Shown: positions 11,741 to 23,162, counted from the first letter of the stretch. The stretch: DNA of 64,000 bases from Acomys russatus (GCF_903995435.1 NC_067150.1:41617988-41681987), one strand, 5' to 3'. Made by a program: numbers and translations. The notes: generated by a model from the sequence alone, not told the origin.

Positions 11741-12785
11741 CCACCCGCATTGTTAGCCTCAGGAAATCACTGAGCAATAGCTTCAGTAGGAAGCAAATGA
11801 AAGAAGCTTGGGACACTTCCTTCTTTGCTGTGAAATGGAAAAAGGGAGCCCAATAAGGTGGTGGCCGTGAGCTCCAGCCTGTCTCCACACTGTGAGTGGA
11901 GCACTAGCTTTCTTGAGTAGCTCCAGAGCCTTCCAGGAGGCACGTCTTCCATCTTGATTGAGATTCTGTTTCCTTCCTAGGGAGAGGTAACAGGTTGTGT
12001 CTCCAGAAGAGAGGATCATTGGCCTGCCACCTTGTTGCTGGAGCTATATAGGTATCACCCACAAGACCAGAAGGTAGAAAGTGCACAGAGCAGGTGCTGC
12101 GTTTCACTACCTTCTTGCATGTGCTGTTCCACACCTTCATCGCTGCCTCTCACATCATTCCGTCATGCTCTTAAGAATCATCAGATCAACATATTTTTCT
12201 TTGAACACATGCTGTGGGGCACAAATTTGGGACCATATGCTTAGAAGAACTTGCCCTCACTATTCCCTGTCCAAAGCAGGAAGAGGCAGATGGGAGCATC
12301 AAGGACTATGAGCTCTGGAGGACATGAGACTGGAGAAAATGGAGGATGTAAAAGCCAAGCTAACAGATGGGGGAGCCACAGGCAACACGGCAGTCTGGAG
12401 ACTAAGAGAGGTGCTGGACCAAGAGAGTTTGGTGGATGGTCTACAAAAATAGTCACGCCCTCTGCTCCTCCTGTACACAGATGTACATCAAGAAGTAGAG
12501 TCTCGCACTCACCTGTCTCTCACCTTGCATAACTACGTAACCGCATTTGCTGCCAGCTGGGTACGTGCTCATGTCCACAGGCCACGCCTGGCTTGACATT
12601 TATTTTTGGCTTGCTGAAATCGTGCTTTGTAGTGCAAAATATGATTGGGGTGGGGGGTGATTGGCCCAGTCGGAGGGGGCAAGGAGGAAGGGAAACTATT
12701 GGGGGCCTTTTGTAATGAGAGGGCTTGGGTAGTGCTGATGCTATGATTTCTTTAATAACCAGCGATGTCACTGCACAGGCAAGCC
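11741..12785. other. Unique non-coding DNA
   Basis: Roughly 1 kb without a recognisable repeat or exon. Overlapping short open frames on both strands show no recognisable domain. Confidence 0.4.
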
Positions 12786-12789
12786 AGTT

Positions 12790-13012
12790 TATGGTTGCAT
12801 AAATAAAGTCAACAGGTGGTCAGCGTCTTCACTTTATGCTGAAGCCCCTTCCCTGTCTCGGGACCCGAACCCTTGAAGCTGGAGCTGGTCTCCGACATAA
12901 GACTGCCCTTAAATAAGAGACTGTGATCTTGACATGTTAGCTGAAATCAACCCTTTCCACCCAAGTTGCTTTTGGTCACAGTGTTTCATCACAGCAATAG
13001 ACAGTACCCCCG
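12790..13012 (+). mobile_element. ORR1-like MaLR LTR, 3' part
   Basis: 'gctgaaatcaaccctttcca' followed by 'cccaagttgcttttggtcac' and 'gtttcatcacagcaatagac' is the characteristic 3' end of rodent ORR1-type LTRs. The 5' half is too diverged to delimit. Confidence 0.75.
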
Positions 13013-13064
13013 CAAAATACATACAATTTGATGGTTTAAAACAACTTTTTTGACCTAGGGAAAG

Positions 13065-13176
13065 GGAACAGGGTGAAAGCGGGAGGGAAGGAGGAAGGGG
13101 TGGATACAAGTGAGGGGAAAACAATTGAGATGTAATCTGAATTAATTAAATAATAAAAAACTTAAAAAAAAAAAAG
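13065..13176 (+). mobile_element. 5'-truncated L1 3' end with poly(A)
   Basis: A purine-rich 'gggagggaaggaggaagggg' stretch, then 'acaattgagatgtaatctg', 'attaattaaataataaa' and an A12 tail, matches the rodent L1 3' UTR terminus. Only about 110 bp remain. Confidence 0.75.
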
Positions 13177-13944
13177 GTAGAGTCTATTGTATTCCCTTCA
13201 AACACAGGCCAATCTGTGTCTTGCTTTAAGTAAACAAATCACAGCGGAAGTTAAGATGTATAACTTCCTGTTCTAAGTATTAAAAGGCCTTTGCTTCTTC
13301 TTTCTTTAGGGACCCTCCTGGGACCTAGCCACTGGAAAACAAAGGCTCCAACCAGCTGTGGAGAGAGTGTGGGGAGAGAGAAAGGTGCAGCCAGGCACAG
13401 TGCTTCCAGCCATCCCAGTGTACCACCAGGCATGAGTAAAGCCATGACCCTGATCTAGTTCAGCTCCCATTAGAAAACACAGGATCCTGACCAACACCAG
13501 GGAGACAAGAGCAGCACAGCAAGGCTGGACTTCACACAGAATGAGGGGAAAAAACCGGGAATTCCTCCTTATCTAAGCTACTAGGCATCAGGCTGGATTT
13601 TTATGTAGCAGCACATAATGGAAAGAGAGGATGACTCACGAGCAATCCTGTAGAGATGCGGGGAGGAGGCTCAGTTAGCACCCCTGATTTCCCAATTTCA
13701 GAACATCATGTCTATTGATCTTTCACGCTTGTGACAAAACGTCTGTTTTAAATAAATACTGTGACCAGCATGCTTGCAAGCGGGGCGTTGGTGCCAATAA
13801 ATTAGACTTCTCTTAGGATCGCATCGGAAGTAATAGACAGTGAGCAATGCTATCATTGCCAAGTGCCTCTTTCCCATGGGGCAAGGAGGGACCTCTGCAC
13901 AGCATCTTCCCAGTATTTCCTTTATCCTTTGAAGGTGGGGCCAA
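13177..13944. other. Unique non-coding DNA
   Basis: No repeat recognised. The part 13560..13830 is unusually free of repeats and holds several isolated CpGs ('aagcggggcgttggtgcc', 'gatcgcatcggaag'), so it might be a weak conserved element. This is untested. Confidence 0.35.
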
Positions 13945-14085
13945 TGAAGTGTCTGTTGTATTTGACAAATGAGGACATGTCAATACTTAGACATTAGAAG
14001 CCTTTGCCCAAGGTTAAGCCATTAATAAATGGCAGAGCAAGTATTTGAAGTCTTAGCCGTGTGACATCCCCAGGACTGGCTTGAC
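13945..14085 (-). mobile_element. MIR SINE relic
   Basis: 'ttgacaaatgaggacatgtc', 'gcctttgcccaaggttaagc', 'cattaataaatggcagagc' and 'aagtatttgaagtcttag' follow the reverse-complement MIR core (ACAGATGAGGAAACTG, TTGCCCAAGGTCAC, AGTAAGTGGCAGAGC). Confidence 0.85.
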
Positions 14086-14588
14086 GTTGATCTCCAAGCG
14101 TTAGGGCCTTTCCTGAACCAGAATGTTCCACTGTTCCCTCTGATAAAAGGTGGGAGTTGAGCACTTAGTTACACAGTACTTTCCTAGAGAAGGCTTTTCT
14201 CTTTTGGGAGGAGGCAAGTGGCCCAGGAGGCTGGCCCAGAAACAAGGATCCCCTTCTTAGCCTGGGGGAGGGGCTGGCATCTCACTGCTGAAGCTTGCTG
14301 TCCCCCCCAGAAGCAGAGTATTTGGCATTCTACACTTTCAACGCTGTGCTCCCCATTTCTAAGAACAGAACTTGAGCTTTGAAATGCGCTGTTAGCCCCA
14401 GGCTACTCGGAAGGAGCTCTGTGCTGTTTCCTTCTGTCCTAGAAGGAAGAAGCCTCGTTTAATCTTGGAAGCCTTCCTGGGAGAGTTCAGCTTTGAGCTC
14501 TGTTTTGGAAGCGGTGGAGGAGGCAGCTGGATGAATGTTAACTAGGGCATTATGAGTTTCAGCAGAGACTCTTGAGACACTGCAGTGA
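14086..14588. other. Unique non-coding DNA
   Basis: GC-moderate sequence with no repeat or exon recognised. Confidence 0.4.
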
Positions 14589-14589
14589 A

Positions 14590-14900
14590 AACCTCGGGAA
14601 GGGAGAAAATAGTTTGTCTGTTGTACAGCAAGATGACAATGCAAAATGACAATAGCTGCAGCGGTTTCCACAATGGACCAAAACCAACAAGATAAAGCTC
14701 CTTGCAGAAATAAATGTATACTCCCAAACGTAGATGCAAATGGTGCTTTATTCAATTTTAGATGGAGAGGCACTGACTTGAAAGCAATTCACAGGAAAAC
14801 TCATTGAGCAGAGGGCTTGGTTGAACATGCAGAAGTTCAGAAATAACCCAACGGTGAGAAACAGCTGCTAAAATAGCTAGGGCAATGTTTTGTTTCACAA
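14590..14900. promoter_or_regulatory. Candidate conserved non-coding element
   Basis: A repeat-free block with E-box/homeodomain-like motifs: 'atagctgcagcgg', 'tttattcaattttag' and 'gaaacagctgctaaaat' (CAGCTG). It has no persuasive coding frame. It is called only because it lacks repeat signatures and is rich in motifs. Conservation is untested. Confidence 0.25.
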
Positions 14901-15146
14901 ATATATACACTCACCATGTTGGTAGGGACAGGGTCTTAAAAATGACCTGAGTACTTTATAGGTGACTTTCTTTTTAAAAACGGTTATAAAATTTAGGCTT
15001 CCAGATAAAACACTGAATTCCTCTTGTTTAAACTCAACCATGTCTCCCCATTTCCAGCCTGGGCTGATGGGATTTAACAATTCCTGAGCTGTATTCTCAA
15101 GTTGTGGACTTTCCCTACGAATTAATATGTCCAGGCCTTGGAGGTG

Positions 15147-15171
15147 GTTGTGTGTGTGTATGTGTGTGTGC

Positions 15172-15224
<53 letters not shown>
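15147..15224. repeat. (GT)n microsatellite
   Basis: About 75 bp of GT/TG with two short interruptions ('tatg', 'caggtg'). The minus-strand frame translates as Thr-His repeats. Confidence 0.97.
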
Positions 15225-15225
<1 letters not shown>

Positions 15226-15714
15226 CCCTCTCCCTGACTTTCTTTCCCCACCTCTTCTCACAGGACTGTCTTAGGAGCTAAGACTCTAGATTCTGCCTAA
15301 GACACCCTGGGACAGGAAGCCAGGACTAGTGTTCTTTCTCTACACATCACAGCTGGCAACCTCTCTGGCTTTGTTTCTCAGCTATCCCTCACAATGTGGT
15401 AGGCAGTGTTGAGTCTGCTGACTCTCACATGGAGACTAGGGTCTGGGACTCAAGTGCAGCCATGGAGGACACAGATATCAGGAAGCCTTCCTGGGCTTCC
15501 TGGTTCCAGGATCCACACTGACTTCCAGGATCTAAAATGAAGAGTTTCCTACTACACTGCTCTAGCATTTGGGCTATGAAAACAGAAAACAGGTGCCTGT
15601 TGTTTAAGTCACAGATCCTGTATCATTCTGGGGGCTAGGTAAGGGCTTCAGGATGCAGCCCCAACTCACAAGGACTCTTCTTCATTAGAAAACTCACTTG
15701 GGCTGAATTGTTAC
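15225..15714. other. Unique non-coding DNA
   Basis: No repeat or exon recognised between two oppositely written GT/CA tracts. Confidence 0.4.
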
Positions 15715-15715
15715 A

Positions 15716-15739
15716 CCCCCCCCCCAAACACACCATACA

Positions 15740-15775
<36 letters not shown>
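15716..15775. repeat. Poly(C) plus (CA)n tract
   Basis: A C10 run at 15716..15725 is followed by 'aaacacaccatacac' and a (CA)n run of about 36 bp ending at 15775. Confidence 0.95.
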
Positions 15776-15777
<2 letters not shown>

Positions 15778-15879
15778 CTCTGATGTCATAGTACTTAGAG
15801 ATAGCAAAAGTCATGGGTGTGTGGCATCCTCGTGAGGACATTAGTGCCCCCATTAAGAGGCCACTATGCGTTTCCTCTT

Positions 15880-16060
15880 TACCATAGGCAGACATATCAA
15901 AAATATGTCTGCAAGCCAGGAACCAGTTTTGGTGGCACCTTTGCTTTGGACTTCTCAGCCATCAGATCTAAGAGAAATAAATGCCTAGGGTATAAACCAC
16001 ACAGATTATGTTATCTTATTACATCTGTCAAAAGTAGACTAATGTAGAAATGTTAGATAT
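15880..16060 (+). mobile_element. MLT1-type MaLR LTR 3' end
   Basis: 'cagatctaagagaaataaat', then 'gtataaaccacacagatta' and 'tgttatcttattacatctg', ending 'aaaagtagactaatgtag', corresponds to the MLT1 3' end ('gtgagaaataaatttctgttgtttataagccacccagtctatggtattttgttatagcag'). Confidence 0.7.
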
Positions 16061-17040
16061 AAGAGACTGCTTGGGAACAGGATCTGATATTCCCGCCAAC
16101 ACACCATCATAACACCATCTCATATCACAAAGCCCGTCCTTAGTTTGATTCTGATGGGCTTCAGTGGAAAAAAAAAAGGGGGGGGGGGGACTTAAGACAA
16201 GTATGTGAGAACAATTTGGAGACTAGAGTTACTGACTAATTCTATAAAGAAATTTATGAAGAAAGCCCCCAGGAGTTTATTGTTCTCAAAGTTCAAGTTG
16301 TCCACTTAAAGAGCAGAGGACACCTCATGGGGACATTAGCCTGTTAAGAAGGAAGCATCCTAGAAAAAGTGAGTATTGTAAATCCCATCCTAAAGACACC
16401 CTCAACAAGGCAGCAAGTCGTCATATTGGCTAAGGAACAAAGGGAGGCCGACTTACAGATCAGGAGCCAGGTGTGTCAAGAGTAAAACCCTCCAAACCTC
16501 ACCACTCTGGTTTCTTTGTCTTCTTTGTTCACTCTGGTCAAGAAAGTCAAATAGCTCCTTTTTCCTATAATCCAGGAGTAGGAGAGAGTCCTCAAACAAA
16601 GACAGGGGTTTGAGAGGCTGACTCTTCTACTAACTGAATCTGAACATACATATGCAGAGGCCCCATCAGAGGGGTCATAGGCCGAGAGCAGTGTCCAGGA
16701 GAAACAATGGCTGGCCAGCCAGGTTCAGGAATAGAAGGTTTTGTGAAGTGAAACTGGCCAAGGTACAATCTCCATCTCTCACATTTCTAAGGCCACTCTG
16801 TAAAGTGGCCCCAGGTGAAATATGGCCAACAGAGAAAGTCACGGGAAGGCAATTTTGGGAAATCCCCAAGCAAGACTGCTCCCCTGAGAACAGAGTGGTC
16901 CTCATGGGCCCTGACTCTTGGAGAGCTAGATCATTGCCACCAGAGAATTGAGAAACTGAGCAGGTATTCTTCCACTCGGGAACGGCTAGACAAGATGCCA
17001 GCAGCTCTCTGAGGTCCTTCCCAGAAATAAAAAAGGAGAA
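16061..17040. other. Unique non-coding DNA with an A/G homopolymer junction
   Basis: No transposon or exon recognised. A run of A (about 16168..16177) passes directly into a run of 12 G (16178..16189). Confidence 0.4.
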
Positions 17041-17044
17041 TAAC

Positions 17045-17501
17045 CTCATAGAAACCCAATACCAGTTTACATTCCTGCCATCAGTAGATAAGGATCTTCT
17101 TTCCTCACAACCTCACTAATACTTGCTCCTATTTTCTTTGGAGCCACCATGGAAAACAGCATGGCTGCTGCTTAGCAAAACTAAATGTGGGATGCTGAAT
17201 TCAGACTTGGGTGTGTAACTAAGGGACTCAAAGCATATCACATGGACACGTAGATGTCTGTGTTTATTGCTGCCCTGTTCATACTAGCTAAGAAATGGAG
17301 CCAGCTCACATGCTAGGGAGAAAAATACGCTTCATACACACATACACGCATACACACAGCGCAATTCTGTACGTGCATGGAAAAGAACAAAAGCATGACA
17401 TTCTCAGGAAAATGCGTGCAACTTGGTATCGTTATGCTCAGCAAAAATAAAGCAGGCAAATATTGAATTTTTTCTCATATGCACACTCCCCCCCTCTCTC
17501 T

Positions 17502-17546
<45 letters not shown>

Positions 17547-17724
17547 ACATGGAAGTAGAAAGGGGAAGAGAGAGGGCCATAGAATACAGGTGACATGAAA
17601 GTACCATGACCATGTTCAGGAGAAGAAGGGGACCAGCAAGAGAAGAGCCTGGGGGATCAGGGGGTACAGCAAGGACAAACAGGAAGAAGGCATAATGTGC
17701 TATAAGCAAATGGAGCCAATAATG
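17045..17724 (+). mobile_element. L1 (Lx-like) 3' fragment: ORF2 end and 3' UTR
   Basis: 'gccaccatggaaaacagcat', 'gtttattgctgccctgttca' and 'tactagctaagaaatgga' match the ORF2 C-terminal coding region. 'gctcagcaaaaataaagcag' and 'ttttttctcatatgc' follow, then a CT/TG tract at 17494..17543 and a purine-rich 3' UTR. It is broken by stops. Confidence 0.7.
17488..17543. repeat. (CT)n-(TG)n compound microsatellite
   Basis: C7 and about 12 bp of CT pass into about 38 bp of TG, inside the L1 3' UTR fragment. Confidence 0.95.
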
Positions 17725-17850
17725 AACCTCAGCATCCGAGAAGCAGAGGCCGACAGATCTCTGTGAGTTTGAGAGGAGCCTGGTCTACAGAGCAGATTCC
17801 AAGCTAGCCAGGACTATATAATGAGACTTTGTCTCAGAGAAAGAGAGGAG
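17725..17850 (+). mobile_element. 5'-truncated B1 SINE
   Basis: 'gagaagcagaggccgacaga', 'tctctgtgagtttgagagg', 'gcctggtctacagagcag' and 'gactttgtctcagagaaag' follow B1 from its middle to its tail, placed at the end of an L1 fragment. Confidence 0.85.
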
Positions 17851-18535
17851 GGACAGAGGGAAGGAAAAGAAAGTGGAAGGGAGGGAGGGAGGCAGTGAAA
17901 GACATTACTGTATGTGCTAAGTTAAAATTTTAATTTAAAAATTGAAACCAAATTTCAGTACTTAAGAGCAAGCATAGACAGGAGAGGGACACTAAACATC
18001 AGAACATAGTGATGGTAAGTACCTGAGAAAGATTTGGTGGGCTGTGACTATTTCTGATGGTTATTTTATTTCCGAATCCCCTGGAGATGATGCCACCTGG
18101 TAATGGGGCACTCAGATGTGGTCCGCTCTGCCTTCTGTCCCCATCAGATGGGCCCCTCCACACGATTTGTGAGCAGAGGGCTTTGCACTAGAGTAAAGGG
18201 GATACTGTCATTCGTCTGCAAGGTTTTGTCTACTCTTGGCCTTCTTCCTGCTAAGGGTGCAGAAGAGAGAGACTGCCCTGTCACTGCCACAGAGCAGGCA
18301 CCCATGTGCTAGACACTTGAAATTTAAGCGTCCTTTTTATTAATGTGGACCTCCATGTGCTAGGTACTAGGGGCTTAGCATGGTAGAGTGGCAGGCTCTG
18401 TCCTTGGGAGATTTGCATTCTTACGAGAGAATCTGAAGAAGGTAAGCCACACAGAAGGAACTTCAAAGCATATATACAGAATGCCTTCATGGGGATGTTT
18501 TAAATGCCAGAAGAGAGAGTGAGATGTGTGGTTGA
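17851..18535. other. Unique non-coding DNA
   Basis: A purine-rich start (17860..17895) is followed by ordinary unique sequence. No exon recognised. Confidence 0.4.
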
Positions 18536-18539
18536 AAAG

Positions 18540-18750
18540 GGTATTTATTTTGATTTCATGTGTATGAATATTTGTCAGTATCACATGAGTGCCCAGTGCC
18601 TACAGAGGCCAAGAGAGGACATCAAATCTCCTGAATCTGGAGTTACAGATAATTGTGAACTTCCATGAGGATGCTGAGAACTGAACTCAGGTCCTCTGTA
18701 AGAGTAGCAAGTTATTTTAACCACTGAGCACTCTCACCCCCCCCCCCTTT
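18540..18750 (-). mobile_element. B3/B2-family SINE
   Basis: 'gtatttattttgatttcatg', 'cagaggccaagagaggacat', 'tggagttacagataattgtg', 'gaactgaactcaggtcctct' and 'aaccactgagcactctcac' give the full B3 order in reverse. A poly(C) run (about 18738..18747) replaces its head. Confidence 0.9.
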
Positions 18751-19578
18751 CTCTGTGTCTCTCTCTTGATTCTGGAAACTTATTTTTTTAAAAGAATGGT
18801 TGGGAGAACACCACTGACAAGAAGACAGTGGGTTCCTACCCCAAATTTGATTGGCAGTAGGCTAAAAGCTGAACAGCAAACCAAATATCATAAGGAAAGA
18901 GAAGGGTCACCACAGAGGAAGCAAAAAGCTTGTCGCACAAGAGGCAGAAGGAAGTCGTGGCACAGGTGGGCGGATGCTACCAGATGGGGTCTAGAGAAAG
19001 GCAGGAGGAAGATTCATCGAAACATTGTGGGTCTGAGATTTTTCTTCTGAATTCACTTCAACTCTGGGGCCTGGGCTAGAGAGGATTTGCAAAGGAAAAA
19101 ATGAACTATCCAGAGCCTCTCAGTGACAGGGTGCAGAGTCTCGTGTGGAGCTGGTCCTGTTCATTTGCCTTGTGTCCTTATTCAGCAGAGGATAGTAGAT
19201 TCTTTTGGGCCACGGAGGGGAGTGGGTGGCTTTGAAGCTCTCTGGTAAGGGGGTCTGAAGAGATGAGGAATGTCCTTAGGAGCCGGTGGGAGAAGAGGAG
19301 GAGCCTGAGGGTAATGCCCTCAATGCCTTTCCTGCCTTGTCCTCCTGAAAGTTATGAAGAGGGCAGCTTTCAGCCTCCTTCTTCTTGCCTCTCCAGCTGT
19401 CCTAGGGGAGAGAAAGCTGCCGAATTCCTTCAAGAAGATATTTCACTTGAAGAAGGAGTGGGCTTCTCTGAGCCAGGGCTACTGCAATAGTATCCATAAC
19501 ACCCATCTTAGAACAGAAGGGCTAGGACCTGGAAGATGGTCCCAGCAGACAGTGGGAAACTTGAGAGCATCTCTACTT
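18751..19578. other. Unique non-coding DNA
   Basis: No repeat or exon recognised. Several short open frames lack any recognisable domain. Confidence 0.4.
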
Positions 19579-19596
19579 TAATCTTTTCTTCTCTTT

Positions 19597-19629
<33 letters not shown>

Positions 19630-19630
19630 T
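19579..19630. repeat. Pyrimidine/poly(T) tract
   Basis: A T-rich tract with C interruptions ends in about 20 T (19611..19630). No SINE body adjoins it. Confidence 0.9.
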
Positions 19631-19639
19631 AAGAAATGA

Positions 19640-20145
19640 TTTTGCAGAGATAGATAGTCTCCGAGTTCTGAGAAAGGAAGCAGCATAGAAACTCCTTCTG
19701 GTGTGAATGAGAAGAATTATATAAACTACAGTAAATTTAGTAGGAAATTACACTGCCAAACCCAGAAGAGAAAGATGCTTCCCACTGTGCACTAGCCATG
19801 TTCAAGGACCCATTATCCTGAGTTCCCTGCCTGCCCGCATTTAAAGGGGCACAGCGACATGGACATCTGGCCTATCTCCTGGTTTAGAGGCTGCAAGAGG
19901 GCATTAATTACCTGACCCTTCTTACAGTGCTGGGTTCTTATCGAATTTCCTCCTTGTGTTTAAATTTTCCTTTTCTTTCCTTTTCCCACCGAGAATTGGC
20001 CTCCTACTGGCTTTAGGCTCCATTACATCAGAATTCCATACCTCTTGGGGTTTTTATACAGCCCTAACAGTTGTAAGATCCTGGGAGGCCTACCACGACA
20101 TAGGCTCCCAGGAAGCTGCCAGGATATAAGGAGAGAGCTCTACAC
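19640..20145. other. Repeat-free DNA, possible conserved element
   Basis: The stretch 19860..20090 is repeat-free and includes 'ggcattaattacctgaccc' (a TAATTA homeodomain core) and 'cttatcgaatttcctcc'. It could be a conserved element, but nothing here proves it. Confidence 0.25.
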
Positions 20146-20149
20146 TCCT

Positions 20150-20350
20150 TCATATGGATTCTGAACCCGGATTCTAACAACCTGCATCTGCATGACCTTG
20201 GCTAAGTTAGTGCACATCTCCAGGCTTCTTTCCTCGTCCACAAGGTGATGATGATGACAGTGCCCAATCAGCCCTTGTCAGCCCTTGCCTCAAAGAAGAT
20301 TTGTGGATTTGAAGTGTGGAAAAGTGTTCATAGCGCAGTGCTTGACCTCT
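20150..20350 (+). mobile_element. MIR SINE relic
   Basis: 'ctgaacccggattctaaca', 'atgaccttggctaagttag', 'caggcttctttcctcgtcc' and 'aaggtgatgatgatgacag' follow MIR from the tRNA-like part through the core, ending 'gcgcagtgcttgacc'. Confidence 0.88.
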
Positions 20351-20457
20351 CAATTTTTCCAGCATCACTTAGCTTCTTTCACAGACAACCCTTCTTTTAT
20401 TGTCCTAAGGACATCTGTCATCTCCCCCTGAGATGCTAATTTTCTCCAAAGGATATT

Positions 20458-20822
20458 TTCTTAGTTTATTTTTCTGTTACTGTGCTAAGTGCCTTAAAGG
20501 AAAAAGGACTTATTATAGCTCTCAGATCAAAGCCCAGTCTGTTTTACCGGGAAGTCAAAGCAGCAGGGGCTTGAAGCAGTTGGTCACGATGCATCCACAA
20601 TCAGGAAACAGAAGGAAGGAATACCAGGTAGTATTCACCTCACTGTCTCTAGCTACATAGTACAGCATCCCTGCCCAGGAAATGGCCCCACCCACAATGA
20701 AGATGATTCTTCCCATATCAATTAATGTAATCAAGACAATCCCTCACAGCCATGCCCAAAGGCCCATCCCCTTAGTGAGTTAAGATCCTGACAGGTTGAC
20801 AACACTAGCCATCACAGACTCT
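20458..20822 (-). mobile_element. ORR1/MT-like MaLR LTR
   Basis: It starts 'tcttagtttatttttctgtt' and 'actgtgctaagtgcc' and ends 'tgacaggttgacaacactag', the reverse complement of a MaLR LTR ('...ctagtgttgtcaac ... cagtaacagaaaaa'). Internal 'atggccccacccacaatga' fits the ORR1 'gtgggtggtgcc' block. Confidence 0.7.
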
Positions 20823-21784
20823 ATTTAGACTTTATAATGTGATGTTTCAGAAATGCAGAAACAATTTGTCCTTATATGCTTCATTCATTCATTCATCACT
20901 CATTCACTCATTCATTTATTCAAAACTCAACATTTCTCACATTCTTTGCTGAGTTTCTGTTGATAAACAGATGATCAATATACCATTCTGGACTATTAAG
21001 AAACCACTGATATTAGTTACGGCAGGCACAAGGCAACTTGTCAAGCTGGAGCAAGCCAGGACAAACAGGCAGATGGAAGGCCTGAGGCTGTACTTCCCTG
21101 AGCCACCCTAGGTTTCTGTGAGGTAAGATCAGAACTTAGGAGTAGCCAAGGGTTCTTCTGTGGAATTTTCCATGCCAGATCACCGTAGGCAAGGTGGGGG
21201 CTAGGGATGCTGTTAACGCCTGTGGAGCCAACTAGGAGTCACATCTTGATTTTAAAAGGTCTGTAGCACCAGCAAAGCCAAAGTAAGACTGAGTCCATCA
21301 TGACTGGTGGGATCCATGGTCTGCAGCCAAACCCAAAGAAATAGACTTTGTAGTTCAAAAGTCACACAAGGCACAGACTTTGCTTAGGATGGTAGCAGAA
21401 CAGATAAGAGATGTGAAAACAAAGGCATGACTCAGGGGAGCAGAAAACCTGCATGGAGAACATGCGGCGACCTCCTCTACCAAGGGGTCTCATGAAACCC
21501 ACTGCCTCCTTCTGTCCCAGATGAGGAATAAGAGGACCAATGAGTAACGTGAGACTAAGCATCCTTTGCCTGGGAGACTGGCATTAAAAAGATGACTTCT
21601 CTATAGGATGAGATTAAGCTGTGTACCAGATTGGACGTGAACTACTTTTTCAAAATCTTTCTGTTTTCAGGGCAGGGGGGAGGAATAGCAAACTATCTAT
21701 AAATAATAGAGCTTTTTTTTTTTTTTTACATCAGTGTTGTAAAGGGGTCAGATTTGACGATTCCTCTTCCTTTAGTGTAAGCTC
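20823..21784. other. Unique DNA with a (TTCA)n tract
   Basis: A (TTCA)n-like run lies at 20882..20923 and may be an old L2 tail on the minus strand. The rest shows no recognisable repeat. Poly(T) at about 21712..21728. Confidence 0.4.
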
Positions 21785-21835
21785 AGTAACAAGCATGGTG
21801 CCTGGACAAAGCAACACTTGATAAATTCTGTGGGT
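21785..21835 (+). mobile_element. MIR/L2 3'-end fragment
   Basis: 'aagcatggtgcctggacaaa' followed by 'gcaacacttgataaattc' resembles the shared MIR/L2 ending 'cagtgcctggcacatagtaggtgctcaataaat'. It is short and diverged. Confidence 0.4.
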
Positions 21836-22170
21836 CTTTGTGTAATAAGAAGGGAGAGTTGAGGAACAACAAGATCTATGTGACTTTCTGGCCAGATCTA
21901 GATTTGAATTCCCCTTCCACAAAATGTAATCAAGCCAGCAGGAATATATTATACAGAAGTCAGCGTCAGGCCCATGACCATGTGCTCCCCATTCTTGCTG
22001 CCTGGGCCACACTAAGAGCCTCATTGTTCTCCGTATAGGGAGACAGAGCCGCCTATCTGGACGTGGTGCCAGCAGCCAGCCTGTGTCTGCATCTAGACTA
22101 TTTTAAACCAAGTTCCAAATGATGGACTAACTCAAGATTCCCCACTGTGCACTTGCATGCACACGAGGGC
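21836..22170. other. Unique non-coding DNA
   Basis: No repeat or exon recognised. Confidence 0.4.
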
Positions 22171-22187
22171 ACACGCGCGTGCGCGCG

Positions 22188-22231
<44 letters not shown>
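22171..22231. repeat. (CG)n/(CA)n alternating purine-pyrimidine tract
   Basis: 'acacgcgcgtgcgcgcgcgc' and a further 'gcgcgc' pass into a (CA)n run ending at 22231. The whole 61 bp alternates purine and pyrimidine, the classic Z-DNA-prone composition. Confidence 0.96.
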
Positions 22232-22232
<1 letters not shown>

Positions 22233-22942
22233 CAAAACATAGCTGAGCTGGGATGCTATGTGCACATGGGAATTTTCAGCTTGGAAGGATCTTGGCTATG
22301 GTTCCATGAAGAAGAAGTGGGTGTGTGGTGAGGAGGAGGAGTTTGTGAAACTCCCACCTTATTCCTTGGGAAACAACACGATGCTGTACCTCCAGAATGG
22401 ATTGTCTGCTGGGGAGAGGCAGGGCAGATGGGAAAAGATAACTTCTGATCTGTGAACTAGAGAATAATTTTATTCTCTTGGATATCGTGTCTAAATTTTC
22501 TTTTTATTTTTGGCATGTGAAATGGTCTGTGGCTGCTGTTTAGAGTTGGTGAGAATTTGGTGAAAGGGGGGGTGCTGGCATGTGGAGATGGGTTTTCTGT
22601 GATGTCACAGACATGTAGGGACTGAAGGAGAGCTATGAAGCTTGGGAATTCTATATCCACCTTAAATAATAGTTCCTGGTGACAACCAACCACATGGGTC
22701 TGGTGTAGGCAGGCTGCTCTGTCAGGCTAGAATGATTCCTCCTGCTTAGAATAAGGGTTTCCTATGAGGTCTTTAGTGCAGGTGGGGTGGGCAATGTGGA
22801 GTGCATTTTTAGTAGCGAGAAGGCACAGATGCCAGACAAAGAATGAAAAATGGTAGAAAATTGCTCCGACAATACGGCTTCAAAGGAGTCCAGGAAATAC
22901 AGTGGGAAGGCTGGGTGAATACAGTGTAATAGATCTGGCAAA
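22232..22942. other. Unique non-coding DNA
   Basis: No repeat or exon recognised. Confidence 0.4.
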
Positions 22943-22944
22943 TC

Positions 22945-23110
22945 CCTGGTCTCTTGGTGCCTCCTCTTCTTGGGAGTCTCTGAGTCTCTCTGGGTCTGTT
23001 ACATCCTTTGTAAGGTGGGGTTAAAGATAACACTTACCTCACCGAGTGGAGAAGGTTAAATAAATGAATGCATACTTGTAGAAAACAACTTGGGTTGGTT
23101 CTTGGCACAC
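22945..23110 (+). mobile_element. MIR SINE relic
   Basis: 'ctctctgggtctgttacatc', 'ctttgtaaggtggggttaaa', 'gataacacttacctcacc' and 'ggttaaataaatgaatgc' follow the MIR core and 3' part. Confidence 0.8.
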
Positions 23111-23162
23111 CCTTAGGAAACTGCTTAGGAAGGGTTAAGCATTAGCACAGTGCTGAGAGCAG

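Noticed and set aside
20882..20923. Regularly spaced TTCA units, checked as a possible CRISPR-like or satellite array
   Set aside because: These are simple tetranucleotide repeats. No spacer structure exists, and the DNA is mammalian.
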